Position numbers and translations under genes: made by a program. This document shows, in pieces, positions 11,601 through 25,629 of a stretch of 64,000 nt of DNA. The stretch lies in assembly GCF_000516985.1 (NCBI RefSeq), contig NW_006917099.1, positions 2,434,685 to 2,498,684 on the forward strand, in the 5' to 3' direction. Positions within the stretch are counted from its first letter, which is position 1. Each line of letters starts with the position of its first letter. The stretch is from Pestalotiopsis fici W106-1 (lineage: Eukaryota; Ascomycota; Sordariomycetes; Amphisphaeriales; Sporocadaceae). The notes under the pieces are model-generated. The model searched no databases, had not been told where the DNA came from, and saw only the letters and a list, made by a program, of their open reading frames with translations.

Positions 11601-14600
11601 GCCGCCGAGACACGGCCTTGCTTGACGCTGGCGCATTCATTCATGATACGACGCAGAGACTACGGTTTTTGCACGCTATACAACTCGATCCAGGTCAGAT
11701 AGGCCTCGTTCCATCTGCATATATTAGAGATCTCCTCGCTCTGGCGGACGAAGAGCTCGTCTCCTGCCGCCTATTGAACAAGGAATTGTTTAGTGGGGAC
11801 CTAGTTGTTGGTCAAGAGGATGCAATGCGCGTGACACACCGCTTCGGTGACTTGATCGACTCGAAGAATTTCTGCAGCTGCGAGGTTGCTATGCATGCCT
11901 TTATTGACACCATTGAAGGCTTTATGCCAATTTGGATTGATGAAAGGAGTGAATTGAGTTCTGAAGCCGAACAACTGTACGAGTTTCTTATTGAAAAGGC
12001 ACTCACGAACAATCTACTTTCGCCAAAAACTCAAATCGCCCTTACACGACTTCTTTTCCGTCTCACAGAAATTGACGAAAAGTTCCCTGAGCGATTCAAT
12101 CTGCCAACAACGATCAGCTCAATCTTCAGCATGCTGCAGAATAGTAGCATTTCCATCAAGTTCTATATCGGAAACAATCTCTTCCGAATATTCAACCGAT
12201 TTGTGCTAAAGACGCATGATCAGTACTGCATTGATGTCGTCAATAGCCTTCCGCTTGACCCAGAGGTGCCTGAAGGCATATCATTGCGCCTCTATGTGCT
12301 AAGTCAACTTGCAAAGAACTGGCCGACCCTTCTGCGCCGATGCGTTTACCATATTTTCGAAACCCCGGGAAATCTCCTCGATTCTACCAGACATGCGACA
12401 TATTGCCTCGAAGATGTCGCATTGAGTCTCAGGCTCGAAAACGCACAAGGTCTCTTTGATCTATTTGCGCCTCAGCTCTTATATACGTGGTTGAATACTG
12501 ACCCTATTGAGAGCATCCCTTTTGGAATTTTCGGATTCCAAACCCTTGAGGATCTGCTTCTCCGGGCACAGCCCGAAGCTGCCGCGATATTGATGATGCG
12601 CGGCCAAGATGAGGATTTTGCGAATCTCGCCCAATTACTTGGGAAAACGCCAGCAGAGCTTGCCAAGAAGTGTTTCTCAAAGATCTTGGCATATAGCATG
12701 GCGTATGATATCAGTATGCCAAAGTCCGATCAACATACGAATGGCGAGAGTCGCATTCGAAAGTTGTTGGGCCGCGAAATCTTCCTCGACTATGTGTATA
12801 CTGAATTCGCCGATGTCATTGGCACATTTTTTGGTCTGATTGATCAAGAAGACCCCATCGAGAAGTCATGGGCCAAGGACGACAGTTGTGTATATGCCGC
12901 CAAGATCATGGATGAAATCAAGACACTGAGTCATTCAGATGTCGAACTGTCGGGAAATCAACAGCCATGCTTTCGCGCCAAATACTTGACGCGCGAAATT
13001 GCCATCTTGTGCAGCCGGACGGAGCACGAGATGAAGCATCTGTTCACCCCGGCACTTGTAGTGTCGGTAGCGAGGCGGCTGTTTAATACAAGACACTCGG
13101 CACTAGGATCTCTGCATGCGTGCTCGGTGATACGCAAGGTCCGAGTCCTGATATGCTTGGCTGGTCAGTGTGCATACGAATCATACTCACTTGAGATGCT
13201 GCTACACTCGGTCCAGCCATATTTGACTGATCTTGAGAGTGCGGATGACGCCCTTGGCATCAGTCAGTATTTACTAATGCGAGGGCTTCCGACATTGAGT
13301 AGAAACCCTTCATTTGTAGCTGGCTACGCCTTGTCCACACTTGCTTCCCTTCGCGTTTTCCTCGAGTCAAGCCAGGCAAGCACTACTCAGGAAAGTCAAT
13401 TCAAGGCGACCATGAGCAAAGCGCAAAAGTTTCACAAGTGGCTCAGTCAGTATCTCGAGGATTACCAATCTCCATCTCTGCGAGACGAACAGCACCTTTC
13501 ATCATTCAAGTCCATCACACAGTCTGCTGCTAGTGTTCGGTCTTCAGGCAATGCGGAGCGGGGGACGCATGAGAGCACATTGCTCCTAGAGATTCTCCAA
13601 GATGAGACCCGCCAAGCCCCGCTACTTAGTGAATCGTCACGCCAATCTGCTCTTCGAATCTTAGCAAAAGATTTCCGACTGCCTGTTTTGTCTCGCCAAG
13701 ATGCCATTTACTCGGACATCGAAGCTACCAAATTCGCTACGGCTATCTGGAAGACATTGCATGCCCAACCCACAGACAATGATTATCGAAACTATCGTGT
13801 TTGGGCCGGTCGTGTTATCGGCAAAAGTTTTGCTACCTCGGGCCATGTTGATGAGACACTTCTTCGAGAATCGAAATTGGCAAAACACCTTCAATACGCT
13901 CCGAGCAGTACAACCTCTGAAAAGGGATTGCTGTCTTTACTGCAGTCCTTGACGTCCGATGCAGACTGCTTCACGGCGGGCCTGGCAGAATCTGCTCTGC
14001 GAAACATCGTATCAGAGGCGGCTTCCGCAGAGGACAATGTGCTTTCCGAGGCTTGTGGGACTGTACTTTCTGAGCAGCTTCTGCTTACTTCTGACTGGTC
14101 CATATATCGTACACCACCGTCAGATGATTTGCAGGTCGATGCAGTACCCGATAATATTGCGTTCGCCCCTGAGGCTCTCGAAGACCCGTTTTGGGCTCGC
14201 CAGCTGGCAATACACTTGACTCAGTCAGTGAAGAAAGACGTCGTGCTCGGTGCCTTGCCGCAAGTCCTACGTCACGTCAAAGGTTTCGCCGAAGATGCGT
14301 TCCCGTTCATCATTCACTTGGTTCTTTTAGCCGAACGAGATAAGCAGCAATTGGCGAAAAAGAACCTATCCATAGCCATGAAATCCTGGCTCAAGGCAAC
14401 AGGACCTGCTGTTAGGGAACGTCTCGGTCTTCTTATCAATGCCGTACTCTACTTGAGGGCACAAAAGCTTCCTGGAGAGCATTCCATCGCTGATCGCACT
14501 CAGTGGCTCGATGTAGATCTTGCAACTGCCGCCGCCGCCGCTACTCATTGTGGCATGCACAAGACAGCGCTACTCCTAGTCGAGTCGTCATCAAATGAGG

Positions 14601-17600
14601 GGTCCCGTCAATCACGTCGTTCTTCTGCTATCCGGGCCCAGGAATCCACGGATGTGTTATTGGAGATATTCGAGAACATTGACGACCCCGATGCATATTA
14701 TGGTCTTCAAGACGGTACAGACTTGAGCAATATTCTAGCTCGGCTCGAGTATGAGAATGATGGTGCAAAAAGTCTTGCTTTCCGAGGCGCCCAGTTCGAC
14801 AGTCACACACGAAAGAGAGATGTGGCTGTAAGATCAGATGAACGCCATCTTGTAAAGACTCTCAACACTCTTGGTCTCTCGGGATTGTCTCACTCTCTGC
14901 TCCAGGCCCAACAAGGCCATGATGGAACGTCTGCGGCTGTCGACTCTACTTTCATCAATGCCCGCAGACTTGAGATATGGGATCTGCCCGTGCCAGCAGC
15001 TACTGAAAACCCTTCTGTAGCACTATACAAGGCCTATCAGGGTTGCCACCAGGCAGCCAACGATGCGAGAGTAACGAATGCCATACACGGCGGCTTCCAT
15101 CAGGTAATGCAAAATTTGGTCAAGAGTGATGCTACCACTTCCCACATTCGAAGCAATCTCAATACCCTCGCAGCACTGTCTGAAATGGATGATGCACTCA
15201 ATATTTCGTCTGCATCTGGGCTCAATGATCTCTTATCTACATTTGATGCCAGACTACACTGGATGAACAGCGGAAGGTGAGTTCAAGTTTTTGACCCCAA
15301 AGGATTGTCAAGTAACGAGAAGCTAATTGATCCAAGGTATGACAATGTCAGTCATCTGCTATCCACCCGCTGGACAACCTTGAGCATGCTCGGTAAGAGC
15401 ATTCAGACGCAACCCAGGGGCGACGTCAATCTTCGAGAGATCAAGCTGGCCGAGGCGCAATCACTGCTCTCATCATCCAAAGTTTACAGATTTCATTCTG
15501 CACACCAGGAGTCTCTCAATATCGCAACTGCCCTTAATGATTCCATTGACCAAGCTGCCGACTTGGGCCTGACCATTGATGCAGCCGCAAGAATTGAGGT
15601 GGCCCACTCGCTGTGGGACCACGGGGAGATGGTATCGTCTATTCGCATGCTGCAAAGCGTGGCTGATGACTCTGATCTCAAGAAGCAGGACATTGAAGTT
15701 CGTCGAAGCGACCTTCTTGCCGAAATCGGGCACCAAGTCTCGGTGGCACGGCTGGAAAAGCCCGAGAGCATTCAGCGAAACTATTTACAACCGGCTCTAA
15801 AGGATCTCAAGGGAAAGACTGATGGCCCGGATGCAGGCAGAGTATACCACCAATTTGCCCGGTTCTGTGACGAGCAACTTCAAAATCCCGACGGGCTTGA
15901 AGACCTAGCACGTCTCCAACATCTCAAGCAAGGCAAAAGCGATGAGGTTGCGCAGTTACAGCAGATTGTAAGAAACTCCAAAACTGATGACCAGAAGCGC
16001 CGAGCCCAAAATCATTTAGTCAAAGCAAAGCAGTGGCTGGAACTAGATGACCAAGAGCTTCGCCGTGTGGAGCAAAGCCGAAGCGAATTTGTGCGACTCA
16101 GTTTAGAAAACTATCTCCTCTCGCTTACGGCCTCTGACGAGCACAACAATGACGCCCTCCGCTTTACGGCCCTGTGGCTTGAAAGTGCTGGCGAGGATTA
16201 CACAAGTGAGGCTGTGAAGAAACACATTGAAAAGGTGCCAACGCGCAAATTTGCCACGCTCATGAATCAGCTCACATCAAGACTCATTGATCGACAAAAT
16301 CTTTTCCAAAAGCTCCTGCTTGAGCTCATTTACCGCATCTGTCTGGATCACCCATATCATGGCATGTATCAGGTGTGGTCAGGAACGAAGTCGCGTACCA
16401 ACAAGGAAGATGACATTGCGGTTCTTCGACAGAAAGCCACAGAAAGAATTGCAAAGAGGCTATCTCAAAACCCGGACGTGTCTGATAAATGGCGCGCCAT
16501 TGACAAGACAAACAAATCGTACCACTTGTTGGCGGTTGATCGTAACGAGACTCGTTACAAGGCGGGGCAGAAAATGCCGATCAAGGACGTTGCAGCTGGC
16601 AACAGGCTAGTTATGGACCTGAGAGAATACCGCATACCACCGCCAACTCTCCAAATCGAGCTCGTGGCCGATCGAGACTACTCTCGGGTGCCTCTTGTTT
16701 CCAAAGTTGACCCCTCCATGTCCATCGCCTCGGGTGTGAGCGCCCCCAAGATTATCACGCTTGTGGGAAGCGATGGAATGCGCTATAAACAGTTGGTCAA
16801 GGGCGGCAGTGACGACTTGCGTCAGGATGCCATCATGGAGCAAGTATTTGCAGCAGCCTCATCGGTATTGAAGCTTCATCGATCTACCCAGCAGAGAAAT
16901 TTGGGCATTCGCACTTACAAGGTTCTGCCCTTGACGGCCTCTTCTGGTCTCATTGAGTTTGTTCCCAACACAACCCCTCTGCATGAGTATCTCATGCCAG
17001 CGCATGAGCGTTACCATCCCAAAGACCTCAAGGGCTCAAGTTGCCGCAAGGAAATATCACAAGTACAAAGCAAGTCTGTCGAGACAAGATTGGCAACCTT
17101 CAAGAGAGTAATGGACAGATTCCAGCCCGTGATGCGCTACTTCTTTATGGAACATTTTGTCGACCCAGACGAGTGGTACGCCAAACGAACCAATTACACG
17201 AGAACAACGGCAGCGATATCCATTCTTGGTCATGTTCTTGGTCTCGGTGATCGCCACGGCCACAATATTCTCCTGGACACGGTCACTGGCGAGGTTGTTC
17301 ACATTGACTTGGGTGTTGCGTTTGAAATGGGCCGCGTACTCCCTGTGCCTGAGCTGGTCCCATTTCGGCTCACGCGCGACATTGTGGACGGCATGGGTGT
17401 GACCAAGACTGAGGGCATCTTCCGTCGCTGTTGCGAGTTTACGCTTGATGCATTGCGCGAGGAGACCTACTCTATAATGACAATCCTGGACGTGCTGCGT
17501 TACGATCCATTGTATTCTTGGTCAATTAGTCCGGTGAGAATGGCCAAACTTCAAGATACGAGGCGGGATGAGGAAACCGGAGCGGATCAAGCTGCCGAGA

Positions 17601-17797
17601 GTGTACTAGATCTCAAAAAGAAAGCGGCCAGCGGCTTGGTCAATGAGCCCAGCGAAGCGGACCGAGCTCTCGAAGTCGTGAGGAAGAAGTTGAGTAAAAC
17701 GCTGAGTGTTACCGCTACGGTCAATGATCTCATCAACCAGGCGGTGGATGAAAGAAATCTTGCGGTCCTGTATTCTGGTTGGGCAGCGTATGCTTAG
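8652..17797 (+). CDS. tel1: Tel1/ATM serine/threonine checkpoint kinase (PIKK)
   Basis: ATM orthologue that signals DNA double-strand breaks and maintains telomeres in the nucleus. Seven exons: 8652-8712, 8769-8816, 8867-8909, 8961-10355, 10414-10754, 10806-15276 and 15337-17797. All six introns are GT-AG and frame-consistent, giving 8820 nt and 2939 residues, normal for the family. The first three exons are tiny and encode the Tel1 N-terminal (TAN) region (LLDAIKSIEDAG, then GDRLHALDNLIFLFDK). A long HEAT-type solenoid and FAT region follow. The PI3K-like kinase domain is about residues 2585-2850, with catalytic loop DRHGHN at 2758-2763 and metal-binding Asp in HIDLG at 2777. The FATC tail (VNDLINQAVDERNLAVLY) ends the protein. 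All key kinase residues are present. The start could move if exon 1 were wrong, but the TAN match supports it. Confidence 0.93.
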
Positions 17798-18076
17798 ATC
17801 ACTTCTTTCGACCTCGCTCACGGCGGCAAGGATATTGCTACCGCGCTTCAGGCTTTGAGAAATCATACGAATGGAGGCTTTTCACAATTTAATGTTGCGC
17901 GTGGTTGATATGAACTAGCTAAAAGAGGATTGCCGGTTTTGGTGGGCAATCTCAAGTGTCTTTCCTGAGAAAGCCACCATGCAGAAAAATATACGAAAAT
18001 ACTCATTTGAACAGATTTGTACCCCTCACAAGACGAGGTTGGTCAACATGAAACTTTCCTATTTCGTCGTCTATGA

Positions 18077-18973
18077 CTAGCTCATAACCGTCAAGGTGTG
18101 TACGTAGCGAATCTTTCCTCCTTCCACCCTAAACTCATGGCTGTCTGGAAGACTGTCTGCAAACGTCATGAACATGTCGACACTTCCTTTGGCTTCGTCA
18201 ATAATGTAGCGTCGATTCGTGTTCTTGACGCCGCTAGGGATGCCAACATCACACCGATCAGTCGCTTCACCCTTGCCAGTGTACTTGAGATCGTATGTCA
18301 GCTTTTCACTGCTTGATTTTGGTCCTTGGATCATGCAGAATAGGTGGCACTGTTGAAAAGAAAACGCGACAGGTATCTGATCACTTACCGAACCACCCTC
18401 AAGCCGTGCACAAGGTTGGCCCCATGGCACAACGACACTCTTGTTGTTGAAAATATCGGCATACGCATCGGCGGCAGCCTGGATGACGGCGCGCGTGTCC
18501 CTCTGTGCCTCGGGGATCTCGTCCCATTTCTCCTGCGAGGCCCACTTGAGTGTGCCCGCCACGTCAAACAGCCAATCTCCCTTGTCGGTCACGAGTGTCT
18601 CGATCTTGTTGATGCCGCTGCCATCTTGCGCAAAGTACATTTGCGTGCCCGTGACGGACGGGTGCTTGGCATCGGTGATGATGAGCTCAAGGTATGTTGA
18701 GCAGGCCGTCGTGTCGTGGAGGCTATGGTTGTGGGCTATTGCCAATGCCTGCGACAGAATTCCCTTGCTCAAATCTGCCGCCTTGAAGTTCTCCGTGTAC
18801 GTTGTCTGTGCCGTGACTGAGCCCAATTTTGTGGCCTCTCCCGCAATCTGCGCTGCAATGTAATTGTCGGTGGCTGCCTGCAGCGTAGCAAGGTCGCAGG
18901 TGGCACGTGTAGAGAGAGGACTAGCAAAGACAATGGCCGAAAGACCTGCCAAAAATGTAATTTTGAGAAACAT
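18077..18973 (-). CDS. Secreted protein, DUF8021-type
   Basis: Small secreted protein of the fungal DUF8021 family; biochemical role unknown. The start is ATG 18973; the codon at 18985 further upstream is TTG. The N-terminus MFLKITFLAGLSAIVFAS is a clear signal peptide with a likely cut before PLSTRAT. I place one intron at 18388-18284 (GTAAGT...CAAG, 105 nt). Removing it joins RLEGGS to YTGKG, which restores the conserved family stretch before CDVGIP; exons are 18973-18389 and 18283-18077, giving 263 residues. The intron is a multiple of three and has no stop, so unspliced RNA would add 35 residues. Cysteines in the remaining protein suggest disulphides. It converges with tel1, 279 bp between stops. 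Confidence 0.75.
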   Translation of the reverse strand: MFLKITFLAGLSAIVFASPLSTRATCDLATLQAATDNYIAAQIAGEATKLGSVTAQTTYTENFKAADLSKGILSQALAIAHNHSLHDTTACSTYLELIITDAKHPSVTGTQMYFAQDGSGINKIETLVTDKGDWLFDVAGTLKWASQEKWDEIPEAQRDTRAVIQAAADAYADIFNNKSVVVPWGQPCARLEGGSVSDQIPVAFSFQQCHLFCMIQGPKSSSEKLTYDLKYTGKGEATDRCDVGIPSGVKNTNRRYIIDEAKGSVDMFMTFADSLPDSHEFRVEGGKIRYVHTLTVMS

Positions 18974-19882
18974 TGTGCAATTCAACCCAGTCCTGGTTGC
19001 GCGGTGCTATTGAATGACCAAGACGGTACAAAAGTCCCGTCTGGCTCCATATCAATCTAGTCGAGTATATATAGGTCTCAAGTATGCCACCTTGGTGGTG
19101 TATACAAATGCCGAAGCAGTGTATTTAGCCAAGACATGTTGGAGTATTGCCAGATCGATCCTCCGTATGATAGTATCTTTGCCGGCTGCTTCATTTAGTG
19201 CTTGCCGGTCATTGGACGCTTTTACCTGCTGTGCAGTGAAAGCGGGGGGTATCTCTTGAAAACAGCCGACTCTACAGGTTGAATACGGTGGGTAGGTGGT
19301 TTGTGGTGCACCCACAAAATCTTCCGTGGGAACATGTATCTCTTATACCGGCTCGTCTTGGTCTGTGGTATGGAGTCCCGCCAGTTTTCAATATAATATC
19401 AATCGCAGAATGATAAGGTAATTTGTACCACATTGGTGGTATGTTCACCCTGTGAGAGGCAAAGTGACAATGTATGTGATGTTTCGGAGCAGCGGCCAAA
19501 CGCGAACGTTACAACTCGTCAACAAAAAGGGATAAATAAAATTGGATGACGTCTGTCTGGATGACAAGACGGTGACCAGAATGTTGAATGAGGGCTTCTT
19601 CGATTGAGTTTCACAAGGACGAGACTGTAATGTATTTATTTACTTGCATCTCTTTTATTTAGTGGGGTTTCTTTTTCTGCTTTCGATTTCTACCTACCCA
19701 GGTATACGAGCTTTATTACTTCGAGGCATACCACAACTTGTTAAATGTACATGGCTGTTCTATTGCTAAATCTTTCACTCATAAGTCATCAAACCTCGTC
19801 CCTTCTACTCGCAAATTTTTCCACGTAACATCATGTCAAACCCGCCCTCCGTGTCTCCCAACTTTGTATTCCGCTGCGACTC
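18974..19882. other. Intergenic region
   Basis: About 0.9 kb between the DUF8021 gene start and the agmatinase stop. It should contain the promoter of the secreted protein and the agmatinase 3' UTR. AT-rich segments (for example 19620-19700) are present. I see no gene, RNA or repeat family. Confidence 0.45.
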
Positions 19883-21222
19883 TCACAGCTCGTCGTGTTC
19901 TTCATCCTTGGTCTCGGCAATTCTCGCCATACCTTCACGACCCTTCTTGACCATGCTGCTCAGGACCTCGAACACGACCTGGGCGCCGGCAAGCGCCGTC
20001 TCCTCTCCAGCGCCCTGGTACGCAGGGCTGACTTCGACAACATCGGCACCGACGAGGTTGAGACCCTCAATACCGCGGAGGACGCGAATAAGCTCGCGAG
20101 TCGTCCAGCCGCCGGGCTCGGGTGTGCCGGTGCCGGGAGCAAAGGCCGGGTCGAGCACGTCAATATCGAGGCTGAGATAGACGGGATCCTCGGTGCCCAG
20201 GGTCTCCATGATGGAGCGGACGACGCCGGCAGTGCCCAGGTCGTCCATGTCGTCGGCGCTGATGCGTACCCAGTTCTGCGCTGTATCATCGTCGTAGTCG
20301 CTGTAGTCGTCGCCCGAGAGCCGCGTACGCAGGCCGGCGTGCACGTTGGGCTTGGATGTCACGTTGGACACGAGCCCCTCGTTGCCCGCAAGCCAGAACA
20401 TGGAGCCGTGGTTGAAATGCGCTTGCTTGCTCTCCCACGCTGACGGGTACTTGGCCGGGTGCCACGTATCGAGATGGGCGTCAAAGTGCAGAACCCGGAG
20501 ATTGGGATAGTACGGCCTCAGCGCTCGCAGGGCCGGCAGGGCCAAGCTGTGGTCGCCGCCGAGCGTGATTAGCTTGGGCTTGCTATGCACCTGCGAGACG
20601 GGTGGGCGAGAGCCGAGTTCGGTAAAGGCAGCCGTCATTTGCTCCAGGGCAACGGCATTATCAATAGGTACAACGGGGATATCGCCACAATCCAAGATGG
20701 TAGCCCAGTTCTGATACGGGTTGATATTGGCACGCGGGTTGAAACCTCGAAAGGACGTCTGCCGCGAGCTGGCGTGACGGATTGCGCGAGGTCCGAAACG
20801 GGCGCCTTGATGTTACCACAATCATGATCAGCTACATGTACATCTGACTTTCTTGAGCACACAACATACCAGGACGATAGCTGACGGCAGTATCAAAAGG
20901 CGCGCCAATAATGGCAATATCAAACAACTCGCTAGGAGTCGTCAGGCACTTGACATATTTTAGGTGAGCAAAAGAGCCAATTCCAGTGAATCCCCACTAA
21001 TAAAGACAACGAGTTAGTGATCAGTCATAACAGTCTTCCTTCCATTGGCAGCATTGTTGGAGACTTGAGCATAATTTTACATACCTCGACTCCCCATTTC
21101 CGCTCCAAGTCATCGAGTTCCTCTTGGCTCCAATGCTTTAGTTCCTGGCCATGGCCGCCACAAGCTCCGACTAAAGCCGTATGGTAGCTCAAGGCTATGC
21201 TGAGAAGGGTCGTCAACTTCAT
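19883..21222 (-). CDS. Agmatinase-family ureohydrolase with signal peptide
   Basis: Arginase/agmatinase-fold enzyme hydrolysing a guanidino substrate such as agmatine to an amine plus urea. Three exons: 21222-21085, 20996-20870 and 20805-19883; both introns GT-AG and in phase; 395 residues. The metal ligands of the di-manganese centre are all visible: His174 in GGDHS, Asp197/His199/Asp201 in FDAHLDTW, and Asp302/Asp304 in [29 protein letters not shown] is also typical. I chose ATG 21222 (context CAAGATG) over an upstream in-frame ATG at 21243 (T at -3). From 21222 the protein begins [20 protein letters not shown], a good signal peptide, which points to secretion or vacuolar routing. Substrate could be another guanidino acid; the family call is firm, agmatine itself is inferred. 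Confidence 0.88.
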
Positions 21223-22643
21223 CTTGGTAGTGTTAATCAACATAAAAAGAAAAGAAATGGAGGGACAATCATCCTCTCACTTTCAGAGTCAGAGCGAACG
21301 GGCATCTATATACATACTATCGCCGAATTAGGCGTGCTGCGTCCCGACGTCTACATAGCCCGTGGGTCGCTCGCTCGCTTGACCTTCTTGGCAAGCCTCT
21401 TACCGATTGCAGCAGTTCTAACCCAGGAGACTCCAACGGGCATCAACCGGCGTCGCTCGGCCCCAGTGCCGTAGGCAAGAAACATGGAGAACTTGGCACA
21501 AGATAAAGTGGCCCGATATCGCATGATTGGTTGGATTTATCAATGACTGCAACCAAGGGCGCGAGTCGGTCTGCGGAGAACCTGCATGTAGGCTCGGTAG
21601 AGAAGGATAATAACATGCTGTCAGCTATCACGTGCGGCAAGATCCGAGCTCTGCTGTTGTACGTATGGAGTAGAAGCTTTGTTTGCACTTCTGGTTGTTC
21701 CCAAAGAGAATGAAAACAAGCTCGGTAAACAATATTTCATGATCTCCATCTCGTTGTTGTTTACAGCGACTGCGCTTCATGACGACCGAAGCAAAGCAGT
21801 CTCGCTTCGCCCGATTGTAGAACATGACATTGCTGTTACCAGATGAAAGCTTCACAACTACCAAAGCGTTGCTTCGTCTAATAACAAGGTATCTATCTAT
21901 CTATTCACGCAAATAGCAAGAGGCGCTGGGCAAGTGACATTTCAGGGTGGGGTCAAGAAAACTTTCGGGCAACTACAGACGCAAACGGCAATATTTAGAT
22001 GGGCATATATGGGGGACAGAATCAACCTGAATTCAATGCACTCCAAATCGCCAAATCGAATCCTATCAAAGCCATTTGCCAAGCATGTATAGATGTTCCC
22101 TCACAAACCTGTCCCCGAATTCATTGAATAAAGTATGGCAAGAAAACGAGAACTAATCTTCAGGAAAGAGGGGGAATAAGCTAATGTGCCCTGAACGAAT
22201 AAACCAAGAGGGGGACATGTGCTGCAGGAACAGTCAGCGGTCAGCCAAGTACCGTAGACCTGCTGTCAGGCTTGTCAAGACTCTTTCAAAGAACCACCGC
22301 TTCACTATTCTCGTGCTTTCGCCTGCCTGGTCGTCATAAGTTACAGATCTCACGTGAGCACATCCAAGGGGCCCGGAAATTTCGCCAGTCCTGTGCTGGA
22401 GGGAGAAAGCGCTCAATGATCAATGGTGAGTTAGTTCCCGGCCATTTCCACCATGACGCTCAAATTCCTCTTCTTTTCCCTGCAGGTCTAGATCGCTGTG
22501 ATGCAAGAGCAGAGTTTCCGAAGCCCGGGAGGGGTATCATACTGCCTCAGATCCTCTATGCCGCTGTCATGATCCACGTCCAAAACGACGTGGCCGATCC
22601 CCAGGTGAAGCGGCGTGGGGTTCCCGCCAGAGGGTGGGAGACT
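21223..22643. other. Intergenic region
   Basis: About 1.4 kb between the agmatinase start and the cdc42 stop, holding the agmatinase promoter and cdc42 3' UTR. Short frames on both strands lack recognisable content. The plus-strand frame 22272-22655 overlaps the 3' end of cdc42 and its UTR and is treated as a shadow. Confidence 0.4.
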
Positions 22644-23742
<1,099 letters not shown>

Positions 23743-24600
23743 TTTGTCTAGGTAGTGTGAATGCGCTCTGGTCGAGCGGCGAGGACTCGATGCGGAAGGG
23801 ATGCAAAGGCGAGTTGTAAAGTATCTATCGAGTCGAGTCGGGGGGAGGATCCAAAGTGGTTGAGCTTCCCGTTATCGTCTTCTGTTGGTGCTAAACTACA
23901 GTAGTAGAGTGGCAGCTGGAAATGGGCAGGCAGGCAGGCAGCTGGAGAGCGGCACACAGGAGTTCGCCGGGGTGAGTGGACCGATAAACTCAGTCAAGCG
24001 CCAACTTTTTCGAGGTTGTTGCCCGCCGATCGGTGTTTCGACTGGTTTTGTTGATGCTCGCCGGGGACCTACAATGAAATCGGACGGACGAAAGATCGTA
24101 GGCAGGTCAAGGTAGTAGGTACGGAGTAGTAGGGTATCTAATGGGAAAATGGAGAATCGGCAGAGGGAGGGGGGCCCTGAGGCGGTGTTTTATCGGCTGG
24201 TCTGGCTCAATTTGTATGATACGCGCAGTTCAATGCTCGCAGGAAAAGGAGATAGTATGAATTGGGATTGGACTTGTTTTCCTTTGCACAATCCCGGACT
24301 GCAAAGAAAAAGAAGTTGCAAGAAGAAAAAAAAATACGAATAATTGAGATTCCGAAGAGTGACACGATTTGATTGGTAGTATCGTCGGTCTGGAACGAAG
24401 AGAAGGATGGTGTTGCAGAATATAGGGAGAGGATGGGGGAGAGAAGGGGATTGGAAATTGTGTTTGGCTTGGCTCAAATACGTCGTAGCTATTGACCTAT
24501 GCCAGGAGGAGGCAGGTAGGTACTGTAGGTAGGTAGTTGGTGGAATTGGCGAGCAATGGAAGCTGGCACCAGACGCCCAAAAGAGTGCTGATTGATTGAT

Positions 24601-24616
24601 TACCACGCAGGGAGAG
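24601..24616 (+). repeat. 16-bp direct repeat, copy 1
   Basis: The word taccacgcagggagag occurs here and again at 25614-25629 in the same orientation, about 1 kb apart. Both copies sit in non-coding sequence. Its origin is unknown. Confidence 0.55.
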
Positions 24617-25613
24617 AAAAAAAAAAGCCTTTTTTTTCCCTTCTCAAATGATGATGAAATGCCAGGATTCTTGTCCGTTTTCTTGTCCCAGTCCTACCTA
24701 ATGCAGGGACAGTGTGAAGCCGGAGCTGCAGGCTTATTAGGTCAGGTAGGTTCTCTATTCTGTGTGTCGCTGCTGGGAATTGGGTCGGAACTAATGTAGC
24801 AAAGCTCGCTGAACCCTCAACTAGGCAAGGTACCTTGTATGTAACTGGAAATATCATGGAAGACTGGAAGGCGGCCTGGGCGGCATGGGAAGTAGGGATA
24901 ACCAGTGGCCAGATATGACGCTCGGTCCGGCAAACAGGCAGCACCAGCTGGTAGGAATCTATGGATGGCTATGATGTCGAACTGTGCGAAAATGCGGGCA
25001 GCTGTTGATAATGGATGCAGCGACTGGGAATTTTGACCGGGGAGGAGGGGGAAACCAGACCAGTATTCCGTACCAGGACCAGGCCAGACCAGGACCAGGA
25101 CCTGACCACTCTAAGGCCTGTGACGAGCTTCGGGGAGGGATGGCAATTCATGAAAAGGAACCACAACGAGTGCTTTGGTCTCTGCGCGTGCTGGGATCTG
25201 GTTTATTTGATTGATTGCTTGATTGGAACTGGATGGACGCAGCCCGGAAAGCCCCCCAGTTTGATGGGGGTATCTACCAAGGAGCACTGGGCGATGGAGC
25301 CGGGGTCCCCTTCGAAGCCGGATGGATATGCGACTAAGCGACTTGTGCGACAAAAAGTCCACGAGAGAACATCCACTTTATTATTATTGTTATTGTTGTT
25401 TCTTTTCATCTGCGTTCTCCTGCTTTATTATTCGAGTATTTCAAGCAATGCGATGCGAGGTGCAGCGCTATTGACACTTATAGTACTTCTCCTGTTGCGA
25501 AATAGAATAAGCATAGATCCATTCTAGAAAGTGGATCAAAGTTGTTTTGCTTTGTTGGTTCTTGCATCCGACCTCTGGTATACAAGACTGACATTGTAGG
25601 TTATTATTCAATG

Positions 25614-25629
25614 TACCACGCAGGGAGAG
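25614..25629 (+). repeat. 16-bp direct repeat, copy 2
   Basis: Second perfect copy of taccacgcagggagag. Flanks beyond the 16 bp differ from copy 1 (poly-A follows copy 1, gattgg follows copy 2). Confidence 0.55.

Noticed and set aside
19895..20443. 182-codon plus-strand frame
   Set aside because: Antisense shadow of the agmatinase exon.
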